From contig CALBCJ010000038.1 in NCBI GenBank assembly GCA_937926975.1, forward strand, positions 1-64,000: a stretch of 64,000 nucleotides of DNA, in the 5' to 3' direction. A program made the translations under genes and the position numbers. The notes below the pieces were generated by a model. That model saw only the letters and a program-made list of their open reading frames with translations, searched no databases and was not told the DNA's origin. The stretch's first letter is position 1; every line of letters begins with the position of its first letter. Shown one piece after another: positions 1 to 7,620 of the stretch. Origin of the DNA: an uncultured Propionibacteriaceae bacterium. GTDB lineage: Bacteria > Actinomycetota > Actinomycetes > Propionibacteriales > Propionibacteriaceae.

Positions 1-96
1 CAGAGACGACGGGGCAGCAGCCGGGCTGCCCGAGCAGCCCGCCAGCAGGGCAGCGGCCAGGACGGCACCAGCAAGACGACAGAACCGGATCGTCAT
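1..96 (-). CDS. Partial lipoprotein, paralogue of the next gene
   Basis: N-terminal 32 codons of a secreted lipoprotein whose remainder lies beyond the window edge. The peptide has two early arginines, a hydrophobic core and a lipobox ending L-A-G-C followed by Ser/Ala-rich sequence, so it should be lipidated by Lgt and cleaved by LspA at the outer face of the membrane. An AGGAGG ribosome binding site lies a few bases upstream of the ATG at 96. The signal region (MTxRxxRLAGAVLAAA then CSGS) is nearly the same as that of the gene ending at 219, so the two are tandem duplicates transcribed in the same direction. Function unknown. Confidence 0.7.
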   Translation of the reverse strand, partial: MTIRFCRLAGAVLAAALLAGCSGSPAAAPSSL

Positions 97-218
97 CGGA
101 CCTCCTCAGACGCGGTGGTAGTGGAACCCGCTGGCCGCCGGCCAGCAGGGGTGACGGTTGCAGGCAGAATTTCCCTGCAGAACGAGCAGCGGGAGCACAG
201 TGGGGCAGGTGACTCTGG

Positions 219-806
219 TCAGAAAGGACATGCTTCCACCGCTTCGTAGCTGGGATAGGACATCTTCAGCTGGCCGTCGACGCGCTTGAACCCCCACCGT
301 TCTAGGATGATTCCACGTTCACCCAGGTCCCTCCCGTCGCGGTCGATATAGATCGAGCCATAGTCGTCGACACAGCCCTGCAACGTGACCAGAGCCTCCG
401 CGTGAATAGGGGTGGGGTCCCAGCGGGTCTTGAGGCGGTGCTCCAGCTGCACGACCGTGATCCCAGAGTCGTAGAGCTGCACGAGGCCATCCATGAATAA
501 GGTCTTGCCGGGGTCGGCCATGGTGGCCTCGATCTCCGGAGTGGGGGTCAGAGAGGCGACCCCACCGGCGAAAGTGAGCCGGTGGTCCTCGACGAGCTGC
601 CGCTGCCACACCGCCGTCGCCTCGTCGACCAGGGCCACCTGCTCCTGTGACCGCCGGTACTCCTGCGGGGTACACGGCCTCGGACTCGACAGGTCCGGCC
701 TCACACACGTCGGCACCAGTACAGGCAAGGCAGCCGAGCTGCCCGAGCAGTCCACCAGCACAGCAGCAGCCAGCACAGCGCCAGCAAGACGACGGAACCA
801 TGTCAT
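219..806 (-). CDS. Putative lipoprotein of unknown function
   Basis: A 195-aa predicted lipoprotein. The start at 806 was chosen over upstream in-frame codons because it directly precedes the signal peptide MTWFRRLAGAVLAAAVLVDC and has a GGGAGG ribosome binding site. The lipobox is L-V-D-C, so cleavage should leave a lipidated Cys at about residue 20. The mature part is mixed alpha/beta with a middle segment (LTPTPEIEATMADPGK) and a region VTLQGCVDDYGSIYIDRDG; with a further Cys near the C terminus (EACPF) a disulfide is possible. No family was recognised. A promoter (TTGCAG, 17 bp, CAGACT) lies at 835-863. It is divergent from the CHAT cassette and paralogous to the truncated gene at 1-96. 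Confidence 0.75.
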   Translation of the reverse strand: MTWFRRLAGAVLAAAVLVDCSGSSAALPVLVPTCVRPDLSSPRPCTPQEYRRSQEQVALVDEATAVWQRQLVEDHRLTFAGGVASLTPTPEIEATMADPGKTLFMDGLVQLYDSGITVVQLEHRLKTRWDPTPIHAEALVTLQGCVDDYGSIYIDRDGRDLGERGIILERWGFKRVDGQLKMSYPSYEAVEACPF

Positions 807-834
807 CACTGAACCTCCCGGGGAGAGTGGTAAC

Positions 835-863
835 AGTCTGGTCACTTCTGACACGGTCTGCAA
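835..863 (-). promoter_or_regulatory. Putative sigma-70 type promoter for the lipoprotein
   Basis: On the minus strand TTGCAG (863-858) and CAGACT (840-835) are separated by 17 bp, a good housekeeping-sigma spacing, and would start transcription about 20 nt before the lipoprotein ATG at 806. Prediction from sequence only. Confidence 0.45.
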
Positions 864-1287
864 CCCCTTCTGAGAACTTGTGGACAACTTGGCAGGAGAA
901 CGACCCGGACTGGCGGGCCTCACAGGACCGGGTGGTGCGGACGCTGGAGCGCGGCACCACCCCTGCGTGGTCACCGGGCCGCTGGGCAGCGAGCCTGGCT
1001 CAGGGCACACGAGCCTGGCCCAGCAGCAGCCGCGACGGCTTGTCACTGTCTGGTCTCCCCGGTAGCGTTCGCAGCGTCCCGCGACACAGCGGATTCAGCC
1101 CCGGTCTCGTACCGGGCCCAGGGCCACGCCCGGTCGTCACCCCCTCCTCCCGGCGGCCCTCGCCGACCACGAGTTGGCCCAGGCCCCGCTCACAGCAGTG
1201 AGGGCACCCGCGTTCCCAGCGGATCACACAGGCGGATCACACAGCCTGTGCCGGTCGGCACGGGCACGACCGGGAACGAGGGGGACC
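864..1287. other. Divergent intergenic region before the CHAT cassette
   Basis: About 420 bases without a convincing gene. The right end (1219-1261) carries repeats described separately. Open frames here lack codon bias, a ribosome binding site or recognisable product and look like chance GC-rich frames. Confidence 0.5.
1219..1261. repeat. Tandem direct repeat plus inverted repeats upstream of the CHAT cassette
   Basis: GCGGATCACACAG occurs twice head to tail (1219-1231, 1232-1244). It runs into the palindrome CACAGCCTGTG (1240-1250) and then GTGCCG-GT-CGGCAC (1248-1261), all 27-70 bp before the ATG at 1288. The arrangement suggests an operator or activator site for the cassette; the binding protein is unknown. 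Confidence 0.5.
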
Positions 1288-2772
1288 ATGGCGACACGGG
1301 GGCAGGTCTGGCAGCAGGCCCTGAACCGGGTCGACCCGTGCCTGCTGGCCGGCCCGCTGGGCGACCGGGCCGAAAAACGTCCGTCCCGCAGCGCCATCAA
1401 GCAGCTGTGGCCCACCGTCTTTGCGCGGCTGACCCCCGTACAACGCACTCGCCTCGACGCCTTCGCTGACAGTGAGGACGAGCGCCTGATCGAAGCGGCC
1501 GTCGCTGAGCGGGCCGACGACCTCCGGACGCTGCACGGCCTCGCCACGCGGGCCCGAGAGCTCATCGCGCGAGACCGGCACCAGCCGGACGTGGCGCACC
1601 TGACCAGGCAGGGGCGAGAGCAGACCGCCATGGCGCTGTCGGTCGCACTCAGCGCCTGGAAGCAGCAGACCAGCGCCGACGACGCCTACCACGCCTACCG
1701 CGCCCGGCACGGGGCGACCAGCCGAGACACGCCGGCAACGTCCCTTGCCGTACGGGCATACCTGGAGCGGCACCGCGAGAAGGTCCGCCGCCGGCTGGCG
1801 CGCTGCTGGGAGGCCCGCCCCGACGACACACCCCGGGAGGAGCCGGCCCCCAGCTGGCCGCCGGTCGGGAGCCTGCCGCCGCCCTGGGAGGAGCCCACCG
1901 AGGCCCAGCTCGGCCAGGTACGGGCCCTGCTGGACCACACCGGGGCCGCGCGAACCGCGTACGAGCTGCGGCTTCGGGGCGGCCCCACACCCTCCTGCCC
2001 ACCCGTGCTCACCACCGACCACGCCGCCCGGCCGCTCGACCGGAGCCTGTGGGCCCGGCTGGTGCGCGGCACGTACGGGGACCCGCCCGACACCATCGGC
2101 ACCGTCATCGACCAGGAGATCAGCCGGGCCTGCCGCCCGCTCGGGCTCGGCCTGCCCAGCGGGGAGACCGTCCTGGTGACCGGCTGCCTGATGATGCGGT
2201 CCCCGGTGGACACCGAGACGGCGAGCCTGCGGGGCCTGCTCACCGGTGGTGACAGCATCGACGCCAGGGCAAGCGTCCTGGCCAGGATCGGGTTCTCGGT
2301 CCGTCGGCACCTGGGCCGGGCCCTGGGCTGGGGGCGCTTTGAGCACCTCGCTGAGCACGTCGCCCAGCGGCTCACGGACCCGCTCGACGACTTCTCCGCC
2401 ACCGTGTGGACCCGGCTCCACTCCTGGGAGCGCGACCACAACCCCAGGTCAGGGACCAGCGCCGCCATCAGCGCTGCCTACCGCAGCTGGCTGTGGAACC
2501 TCACCCGGCCACCGCGCGCAGGGTCAGGGCGGCTGCCGGTTGACCTGCCCCTAGCCGACGACCCGGCCGAGGCGAGCTCTGCTGAGGTGCTCGCCGACCT
2601 GGCCAGGGCCGAGCCGCTGGTCCAGTCCACGCTCGCCTCCGCCCTGCGCGGAGACGACCTGACCGCCGAGGCCTGGGCCGAGGTGGTCCGCGCCGTCCAG
2701 CCACGGCCCTGCCCGACGTACGAGCAGGTCTGCCGGCTCGTTGCCGGCATGCAGGAGACGAGGGACGCATGA
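1288..2772 (+). CDS. CHAT-cassette protein A, possibly sigma-like
   Basis: A 494-aa cytoplasmic protein opening the four-gene cassette. The ATG at 1288 has a purine-rich (GAGGGGG) ribosome binding site; an upstream in-frame ATG at 1174 would add an unlikely Arg/Pro-rich leader. The N half is helical and charged (EDERLIEAAVAERADDLRTL). Residues about 350-410 (FEHLAEHVAQRLTDPLDDFSA, then a segment ending YRSWLWNLTRPPR) faintly recall region 2 of ECF sigma factors, where an Asp/Leu-rich helix precedes an SFRAWLxxIARN-like helix; the C-terminal 60 residues (DLARAEPLVQSTLASALRG) could be a derived region 4. This similarity is by eye and weak. No signal peptide or membrane segment. Its stop overlaps the next start (ATGA), so the two are translationally coupled. 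Confidence 0.7.
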   Translation: MATRGQVWQQALNRVDPCLLAGPLGDRAEKRPSRSAIKQLWPTVFARLTPVQRTRLDAFADSEDERLIEAAVAERADDLRTLHGLATRARELIARDRHQPDVAHLTRQGREQTAMALSVALSAWKQQTSADDAYHAYRARHGATSRDTPATSLAVRAYLERHREKVRRRLARCWEARPDDTPREEPAPSWPPVGSLPPPWEEPTEAQLGQVRALLDHTGAARTAYELRLRGGPTPSCPPVLTTDHAARPLDRSLWARLVRGTYGDPPDTIGTVIDQEISRACRPLGLGLPSGETVLVTGCLMMRSPVDTETASLRGLLTGGDSIDARASVLARIGFSVRRHLGRALGWGRFEHLAEHVAQRLTDPLDDFSATVWTRLHSWERDHNPRSGTSAAISAAYRSWLWNLTRPPRAGSGRLPVDLPLADDPAEASSAEVLADLARAEPLVQSTLASALRGDDLTAEAWAEVVRAVQPRPCPTYEQVCRLVAGMQETRDA

Positions 2773-3887
2773 CCGTGACCGTGACCGCCGAGGTGGGGAC
2801 CGTCACCATCGTCCCTGACGGCTGGGTCGAGCCGGGCAGCCCGGTCCAGGTGGCGCCGCTGGAGGTGACCGGCGGCGTGGTCACGGTCCCGGCCGAGTCC
2901 AGGGGTGACGACTTCCCGTACGCGCTGCTGCTGGACCCGGTCGCGGCGGGGGAGTGGCTGGCGGAGGTGTACGGGGGTGAGGTGGCCGCGGTCTGCCAGG
3001 AGCTGCGGCACGGGCAGAGCGCCGAGGTGGTGGCGGTGGCGAGCGGCACCACCTGGGCGGTGACGGACTTGGCTCGGGCGTGCTGGCTGGACCGGTGGTG
3101 GCCGTCGGCGACGGTCGACCTGCCGGGGCTGGAGCAGGCGGCGCTGGACCTTGACCTGGGGCTGCTGGCGGGCCGGGCTGGCGGGTGTGTCCAGACCGAG
3201 GCGGCTGACCGGCTGGCCCGCGGGGTCCGGGGCCTGGCGCGGGTGAGTGCGCTGGTCAGCGGGCTGACCGGGGCGCGTCGGGAGCGGGCCGACCGGCTGC
3301 TGCGGGAGGCGGTGGAGATCGCCGCGTACGTGCTGGAGGGCACGGCCGAGGGTGAGGCTGCCGCCGCCTACCAGGAGCGCAGCGACGCCCAGGACGCCGA
3401 GGTCGGCCGGCTGCTCGCCGAGTGGCCGGCGGAGCCTCAGGTCCCGCTCGTGCCGGCCGCCCCCTTCGCCGGCGGCGAGCCGACCCACCCCCGCACCCAG
3501 ACCGTCGACTGGCTGCAGGTCCCGGCGCGGTCGGTGAGCGGCGACGAGGGCAACGTCACGATCGAGGCCACCGGGGAGGGCCTGACGATCACCGTCGAGG
3601 CGGGCGACCACCCGGTGAGCCGGATCCATGCCCGCCTGTACGGGGCGGACCTGCCGGTCATCGTGGCGCTCGACCACCAGCCGGGCCGGCGCTGCTACAC
3701 CGGCACCACAGGGCCGGACCCGGGCGGGCGGGTCGACATCGCCGACCTGGGCCGGCCGGTCTCGCAGCTGGTGGCGCCCCGGCCGGAGCCGGTCGCGGCC
3801 GACGACCGGCGCCTGGTCCGGCAGGTGCTCCGGGCCCGCCTCGGCCCGGGCGCACCTCGGCCGCTGCTCGCGGAGCTGGTGAGCTGA
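2769..3887 (+). CDS. CHAT-cassette protein B, unknown two-domain protein
   Basis: A 372-aa soluble protein starting in the ATGA overlap with the preceding gene. No known family was recognised. The N-terminal ~60 residues are beta-rich (MTVTVTAEVGTVTIVPDGW), followed by an alpha-helical middle part (about 125-225: helices around DRLARGVRGLARVSALVSG and RADRLLREAVEIAAYVLEG). A Pro-rich linker leads to a second beta-rich domain at about 255-335 (VDWLQVPARSVSGDEGNVTI, TITVEAGDHPVSRIHARLYG). No catalytic motif, transmembrane segment or signal peptide is visible. It is likely a regulator or adaptor for the CHAT protease encoded 68 bases downstream; that role is inferred from operon position only. 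Confidence 0.7.
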   Translation: MTVTVTAEVGTVTIVPDGWVEPGSPVQVAPLEVTGGVVTVPAESRGDDFPYALLLDPVAAGEWLAEVYGGEVAAVCQELRHGQSAEVVAVASGTTWAVTDLARACWLDRWWPSATVDLPGLEQAALDLDLGLLAGRAGGCVQTEAADRLARGVRGLARVSALVSGLTGARRERADRLLREAVEIAAYVLEGTAEGEAAAAYQERSDAQDAEVGRLLAEWPAEPQVPLVPAAPFAGGEPTHPRTQTVDWLQVPARSVSGDEGNVTIEATGEGLTITVEAGDHPVSRIHARLYGADLPVIVALDHQPGRRCYTGTTGPDPGGRVDIADLGRPVSQLVAPRPEPVAADDRRLVRQVLRARLGPGAPRPLLAELVS

Positions 3888-3923
3888 GACGGGCATGACA
3901 GCGCGGGCAGACAGGGGGACAGG

Positions 3924-3962
3924 ATGACCGGAGAGCCACACCATCCGGGGGCACCATGGTGA
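3924..3962 (+). other. Possible 12-codon leader ORF before the CHAT gene
   Basis: ATG at 3924 follows a GGGGGACAGG Shine-Dalgarno-like stretch that is better placed than the one at the CHAT start; its stop codon (3960-3962) overlaps the first codons of the CHAT gene at 3956. This would permit termination-reinitiation coupling. It could be chance. Confidence 0.3.
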
Positions 3963-5278
3963 TCGTCGTCGGCACCGAGACCAGCGACGGCGACTGGTGG
4001 ACCTGGTGGTCTGACCGGCTCGGCGACGCCGACGAGGAGAGGCCCGGCAGCGTCGGCCGCAGCCGGGTCGCGGGCCCTGGCGCCAGCCGGAGCACAGGGG
4101 CTGAAGAGCCGGTCACCTGGTTCATCCCCCGGGCCACGATGGACCGGCTCGTCCGGTCGCTGCAGGCCGCGGTGCCCGGGTACGGGCCGGACGACCGGCT
4201 GCGGGCCGGGCTGCTGGCCCAGGCGTGCGAGGAGTGGGCGCTGGTCAGCCGGCTGGCTCGGGCGCTGCTGCCGGAGCCGCTGCGGCGCCGGCTGCTCGAC
4301 GGGGAGCCGCTGCGGCTGCTGCCCGCCCCGGCCGCTGCCGCCGTACCGTGGGAGCTGCTGCCACTAGGGGCAGAACCGGACGCCCCGCGGCTGGTGGAGC
4401 GGACCACGGTGAGCCTGGTGCCGCCGACCGTACGCCGCGACGTCGACCCCGGCGTCACGGCCGCCCGCTGGGAGGAGTGCTGCGAGCTGCCACCCCTGTA
4501 CGTGGTGGACCCGACCACCCCGGCCGGCAGTGTCCTCGCCGACCCCGGCCCGTGGCAGGCGCGCGCCCAGACCGGGCTGCGCGGCCTCGGACCGGGAGGT
4601 GCGGTCGCCGCCCTCATCGACCGGCGCTGGCTGTCGCAGGCCCTGCCCGGCCGCTCCCGCCTCCTGTACGTGGGGCACGTCGCCCAGGCTGGCGACGACC
4701 CGGCCTCGGCCGGGCTGGCGCTGGGCTGCTCGACCAGCCTGTGGTCCGCCGACCCGCAGCCGTACCGAGGTCGGCTGCTGCTCACCGCGGCCGACCTGGT
4801 CCGCGGCAGCCGGGGCGCCACCGGCGCCCGCGACGAGCAGCTGCCCCAGGCGGCCTGGGGCCCGGACGGGCTGGTCGAGGTCGACGGCTCCCGGCTGTGG
4901 CCGATGCCGCCCCGAGTCGGCCTGGTCGCCTGCCGAAGCGGTGACGACCTCTCCCACCCCGAGCCGTTTGGCCTGGTCACCGCGGTGATCGACGCCGGCG
5001 CCGAGACCGTGGTGGCGACCCGCTGGAGCCTGCTCAGCGACACCGGCTACCAGCTGCTCGGGGCTGGTGAGGCCGCCTTCGCCCGGCTGGCCGAGGCCGT
5101 CGACGAGGTCCTCGTCGCCGCCGACCCGGCCCGGGCCCTGGCCCAGGTGCAGCGCGACTGGCTTGACCGCTGGCGCCGTACCGGGGCCCTGGAGCACGCG
5201 CCGAGCGGCTGGGCCGCGCTGACGACGTACCAGGCCTGGCAGGCCCCGGAGGAGCCGGAGGGGGAGGTGAGCCGGTGA
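3956..5278 (+). CDS. CHAT-domain cysteine protease
   Basis: A 440-aa caspase-like (CHAT, clan CD) protein. The N-terminal third (about 80-140) is the helical CHAT lead-in with the family-typical L-x-x-LPAPAAAAVPWELLPL strand-turn. Catalytic His241 lies in LLYVGHVAQAGDD at the end of a beta strand, and catalytic Cys326 in VGLVACRSGDD, followed by the conserved FGLVTAVIDAGAETVVATRW block that matches the CHAT consensus (laxaFlxaGaxxViaslWxvxD). The dyad therefore looks intact. CHAT enzymes cleave protein substrates such as gasdermins or separase-type partners; the substrate here is unknown. ATG at 3956 is a modest start (GGGGG 6-7 nt upstream). The stop overlaps the GTG of the TPR-like gene, indicating coupled expression, which fits a protease plus sensor pair. 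Confidence 0.88.
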   Translation: MVIVVGTETSDGDWWTWWSDRLGDADEERPGSVGRSRVAGPGASRSTGAEEPVTWFIPRATMDRLVRSLQAAVPGYGPDDRLRAGLLAQACEEWALVSRLARALLPEPLRRRLLDGEPLRLLPAPAAAAVPWELLPLGAEPDAPRLVERTTVSLVPPTVRRDVDPGVTAARWEECCELPPLYVVDPTTPAGSVLADPGPWQARAQTGLRGLGPGGAVAALIDRRWLSQALPGRSRLLYVGHVAQAGDDPASAGLALGCSTSLWSADPQPYRGRLLLTAADLVRGSRGATGARDEQLPQAAWGPDGLVEVDGSRLWPMPPRVGLVACRSGDDLSHPEPFGLVTAVIDAGAETVVATRWSLLSDTGYQLLGAGEAAFARLAEAVDEVLVAADPARALAQVQRDWLDRWRRTGALEHAPSGWAALTTYQAWQAPEEPEGEVSR

Positions 5279-6957
5279 TTCCGATGTGGCACCTGGTGCT
5301 GCCGGTCTACCCAGAGCTGGAGCCGGTCCCGCTGGGCGAGGCGTGGCAGCAGTGGTGGGAGGCCGGCCAGCAGGGCCCGGCGCTGAAGCCCCTGGTCGCC
5401 GCGCTCTACCGGGCCGGCCGCTACCAGGAGGCGGCGACCCTGGTCGGCCAGGCCTCGCAGGGCCGGGGAGACCTCGACCAGTCGCTCGCGTACGTGGCCT
5501 GCCTGTGCCAGATCTCGCGGACCTCGGTGGCGCTCTCGCCGACTCCGTGGCAAGAGCTCTGGCTAGCTGCCCGTGACCAGCCCGTCGGCCCGGCGTTTCA
5601 CCTGGTCAGGGCGTGGGTGCTGTACCGGCGGAACCTGCCGCTAGCCGCGAAGGAGGCTCTCGACGAGGCCGGCGGGCAGGCTGGGACCGCGTACGAGGCG
5701 TCTGAGCAGACCCTGCGGGGGCTGCTCCTGGTCGACGAGCAGCGGGCCACGGAGGCGCTCGGGCCGCTGACCCGGGCGACGCACCTGGTACGGGGCTCCG
5801 CCGACTGCCTGGGGGCCGCGCTGAACCTGGCGTTCGCCCAGCTCGCGGCCGGGACGGGCCTGCAGCGCACACCGATCCACCGCCAGCTCGACGACCTGGA
5901 GCCGCAGCACCCGGGCCGGGCCGCCTGGGCCTACCTGCAGTCGTGCTGCGCCAGGGGAGGCAGCCGGCTGCCGTGGGCGTGGGAGGCGCTGAGCGCGTAC
6001 CGGGCGGTTCCCGGCAGCGCCCGGCAGCAGGCGGTCTGCTACCGGCACCTGGCCCGGGTCTACCGCGACCTCGGGCAGCCTGCGCGAGCCGTCGACGCAC
6101 TCCGCTGCGCAGCAAAGGTGCTGGTCACAGCCGAGGAGTACGACGCGCTCGCGGAGGCCGACCTCGAGCTGAGCGAGGCCCTCGCCGAGGGTGACCAGGC
6201 CGCGCTGGAGGCGCTCGACCTGGCCGTGCCGGCTCTGCTGGCCGAGTCGGCCCGGCGGTTCACGATCGTCGGCTCGTCGGGCCGGACCGCGTTTCGTGAC
6301 GGGCTGAGCGCCGGGCTGCTGGACCGGGTGCTGCGGCTGGCGCTGCGCTGCGGCCGGCTGCGGCTGGCGGCCGAGCTGGTCGCCTGGAGCCGGCTGACCG
6401 GGCGGCTCGACCTGACCTCAGGGCCGCTCGGCGGCGAGGACGGGTCGATGCTGCGGCCCGGGCCGCGGCTGGTCTTCCGGTGGCCGGGCGAGCTCGACGG
6501 CTACCTGCGGCAGGCGGCCCGCCGCTACGCGCTGGCCCCGACCAGCGTCCATGCCCCGACCGTGCTCGGCCTGGGCGCCGAGGCGTACGGGGCGGAGCCC
6601 CCGGCCGAGGTGCAGGTCCACAACCACAACGGCGGCGTGATCCGGCTGCTGCCTGACGGGCAGGAAGAGCTGGTCTTCGCCCCGGAGCACCCGGTTCGGA
6701 TGCACGACGCCGTGGCGCAGCGGGACTTCCTCGTGTGCCAGGGGCGGCGGATCGAGCTGGTCGACATCCGGTACGACAAGACCGAGGGCCTGCCCGCCGA
6801 GGAGCCCGGCGTCCTCCACCTGGTCAACCAGCCGGTGGCGATGCAGCACCGCGACCGCCGCGACCTGGTCTTCCCGCACCGGGCCGTCGGGTGTGAGTAC
6901 GCGCCGCGGCTGGCCCGGCTCGCGCCGGAGCCGCCTGCCGTAGCCTCCGACCAGTGA
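5275..6957 (+). CDS. TPR-like helical-repeat partner of the CHAT protease
   Basis: A 560-aa soluble protein starting with GTG inside the stop of the CHAT gene, with a GGGGGAGG ribosome binding site. Residues about 35-330 form paired amphipathic helices of the tetratricopeptide type, for instance LVAALYRAGRYQEAATLVGQ, ATEALGPLTRATHLVRGSAD and YRHLARVYRDLGQPARAVDA. After residue about 375 the character changes to a beta-rich C-terminal part (VQVHNHNGGVIRLLPDGQEE, FLVCQGRRIELVDIRYDK) of no recognised family. TPR proteins next to CHAT proteases commonly act as the sensing or inhibitory subunit; here that is inference. The cassette ends here, 45 bases before a convergent small gene. Confidence 0.8.
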   Translation: MIPMWHLVLPVYPELEPVPLGEAWQQWWEAGQQGPALKPLVAALYRAGRYQEAATLVGQASQGRGDLDQSLAYVACLCQISRTSVALSPTPWQELWLAARDQPVGPAFHLVRAWVLYRRNLPLAAKEALDEAGGQAGTAYEASEQTLRGLLLVDEQRATEALGPLTRATHLVRGSADCLGAALNLAFAQLAAGTGLQRTPIHRQLDDLEPQHPGRAAWAYLQSCCARGGSRLPWAWEALSAYRAVPGSARQQAVCYRHLARVYRDLGQPARAVDALRCAAKVLVTAEEYDALAEADLELSEALAEGDQAALEALDLAVPALLAESARRFTIVGSSGRTAFRDGLSAGLLDRVLRLALRCGRLRLAAELVAWSRLTGRLDLTSGPLGGEDGSMLRPGPRLVFRWPGELDGYLRQAARRYALAPTSVHAPTVLGLGAEAYGAEPPAEVQVHNHNGGVIRLLPDGQEELVFAPEHPVRMHDAVAQRDFLVCQGRRIELVDIRYDKTEGLPAEEPGVLHLVNQPVAMQHRDRRDLVFPHRAVGCEYAPRLARLAPEPPAVASDQ

Positions 6958-7002
6958 CCCGTACGACCGTGAGCAGCCTGCCGGGCCACCAGGCGGGCTG
7001 TG

Positions 7003-7185
7003 TCAGCCTCCGAGGAGGAAGACCAGCCCTCCGGCGATGACGACCAGCGTGGTGAGCCCGAAGACGACCGTGAGGGCGATCATGATGCTGCGGCTGACGC
7101 GCCCCATCGGGCGGGGCAGGTCGTCTGGCTCCGGCACGGGCGTCGCGCCCGGCTCGGTCGACGGCGCGGTCAGTCCTTCACTCAC
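7003..7185 (-). CDS. Small single-pass membrane protein
   Basis: A 60-aa peptide with an acidic, proline-rich N-terminal 28 residues and one strong C-terminal transmembrane helix (IMIALTVVFGLTTLVVIAGG) preceded by RVSRS, giving an N-in orientation. The GTG at 7185 is supported by a TACGGT -10 box exactly 6 nt upstream, i.e. leaderless expression, since there is no ribosome binding site. Conserved family not recognised; function unknown. The gene converges on the end of the CHAT cassette. Confidence 0.6.
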   Translation of the reverse strand: MSEGLTAPSTEPGATPVPEPDDLPRPMGRVSRSIMIALTVVFGLTTLVVIAGGLVFLLGG

Positions 7186-7191
7186 CCGACC

Positions 7192-7197
7192 ACCGTA
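7192..7197 (-). promoter_or_regulatory. Leaderless -10 box (TACGGT)
   Basis: TACGGT on the minus strand is followed by 6 nt and the GTG at 7185, the spacing typical of leaderless actinobacterial transcripts. Confidence 0.45.
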
Positions 7198-7262
7198 GTG
7201 CCGCGGTGCCGTCAGTGACGACTCGGCCAGCGGCCCTTCCCGCGGCGCGGGAGCACTGCCCG

Positions 7263-7526
7263 TCAGCTCACCGCGACCCGGGCGGCGAAGAGGAACATGC
7301 CCATACCCAGGACCAGGCTGAGCACCACCAGCAGGGCCACGACCACGAGCACGATCACCACGGCCCGGGCTGGGTTGAACGCTGGCTGCGGTGGCCGCGG
7401 CGGTCGCACGGGAGCGTACGGCAGCATCTGGGCTGACGGGTACCCCTGCCCCTGCTGCGGGGCCGCCGGGTACTGCTGCTGCGCCAGCTCCTCGTTGGTC
7501 GGCTCGACCGGGCGCCACTGACTCAT
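7263..7526 (-). CDS. Small proline/glutamine-rich membrane protein
   Basis: An 87-aa protein with a hydrophilic Gln/Pro-rich N-terminal half (EELAQQQYPAAPQQGQGYP) and one long C-terminal hydrophobic segment (VVIVLVVVALLVVLSLVLGM), resembling the short DUF4190/Pro-rich tail membrane proteins common in actinomycetes. The ATG at 7526 is supported by a TAGGAT -10 box 6 nt upstream. It lies in tandem with the 60-aa membrane protein on the same strand, 77 bases apart, each with its own leaderless promoter. Function unknown. Confidence 0.65.
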   Translation of the reverse strand: MSQWRPVEPTNEELAQQQYPAAPQQGQGYPSAQMLPYAPVRPPRPPQPAFNPARAVVIVLVVVALLVVLSLVLGMGMFLFAARVAVS

Positions 7527-7532
7527 CTGGTC

Positions 7533-7538
7533 ATCCTA
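7533..7538 (-). promoter_or_regulatory. Leaderless -10 box (TAGGAT)
   Basis: TAGGAT reads on the minus strand with a 6-nt gap to the ATG at 7526; no Shine-Dalgarno is present. Confidence 0.5.
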
Positions 7539-7584
7539 TGCGGTTGGAGGCCTGGCGGACGGTGCTGAGTGCCTCATATCCGGC

Positions 7585-7590
7585 TACACT
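7585..7590 (+). promoter_or_regulatory. Putative -10 box for yefM-yoeB
   Basis: TACACT lies 30 nt before the GTG of the antitoxin gene, leaving room for the GAGGGGGAG ribosome binding site. No clear -35 element is seen. The same hexamer serves the vapBC pair at 11379. Confidence 0.4.
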
Positions 7591-7620
7591 GGTGCAAGAT
7601 TTGGTACGTGAGGGGGAGTT

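Noticed and set aside
3956..6957. CRISPR-linked TPR-CHAT (Craspase-type) system
   Set aside because: CHAT and TPR-like parts are separate genes and there is no gRAMP effector or repeat array nearby.
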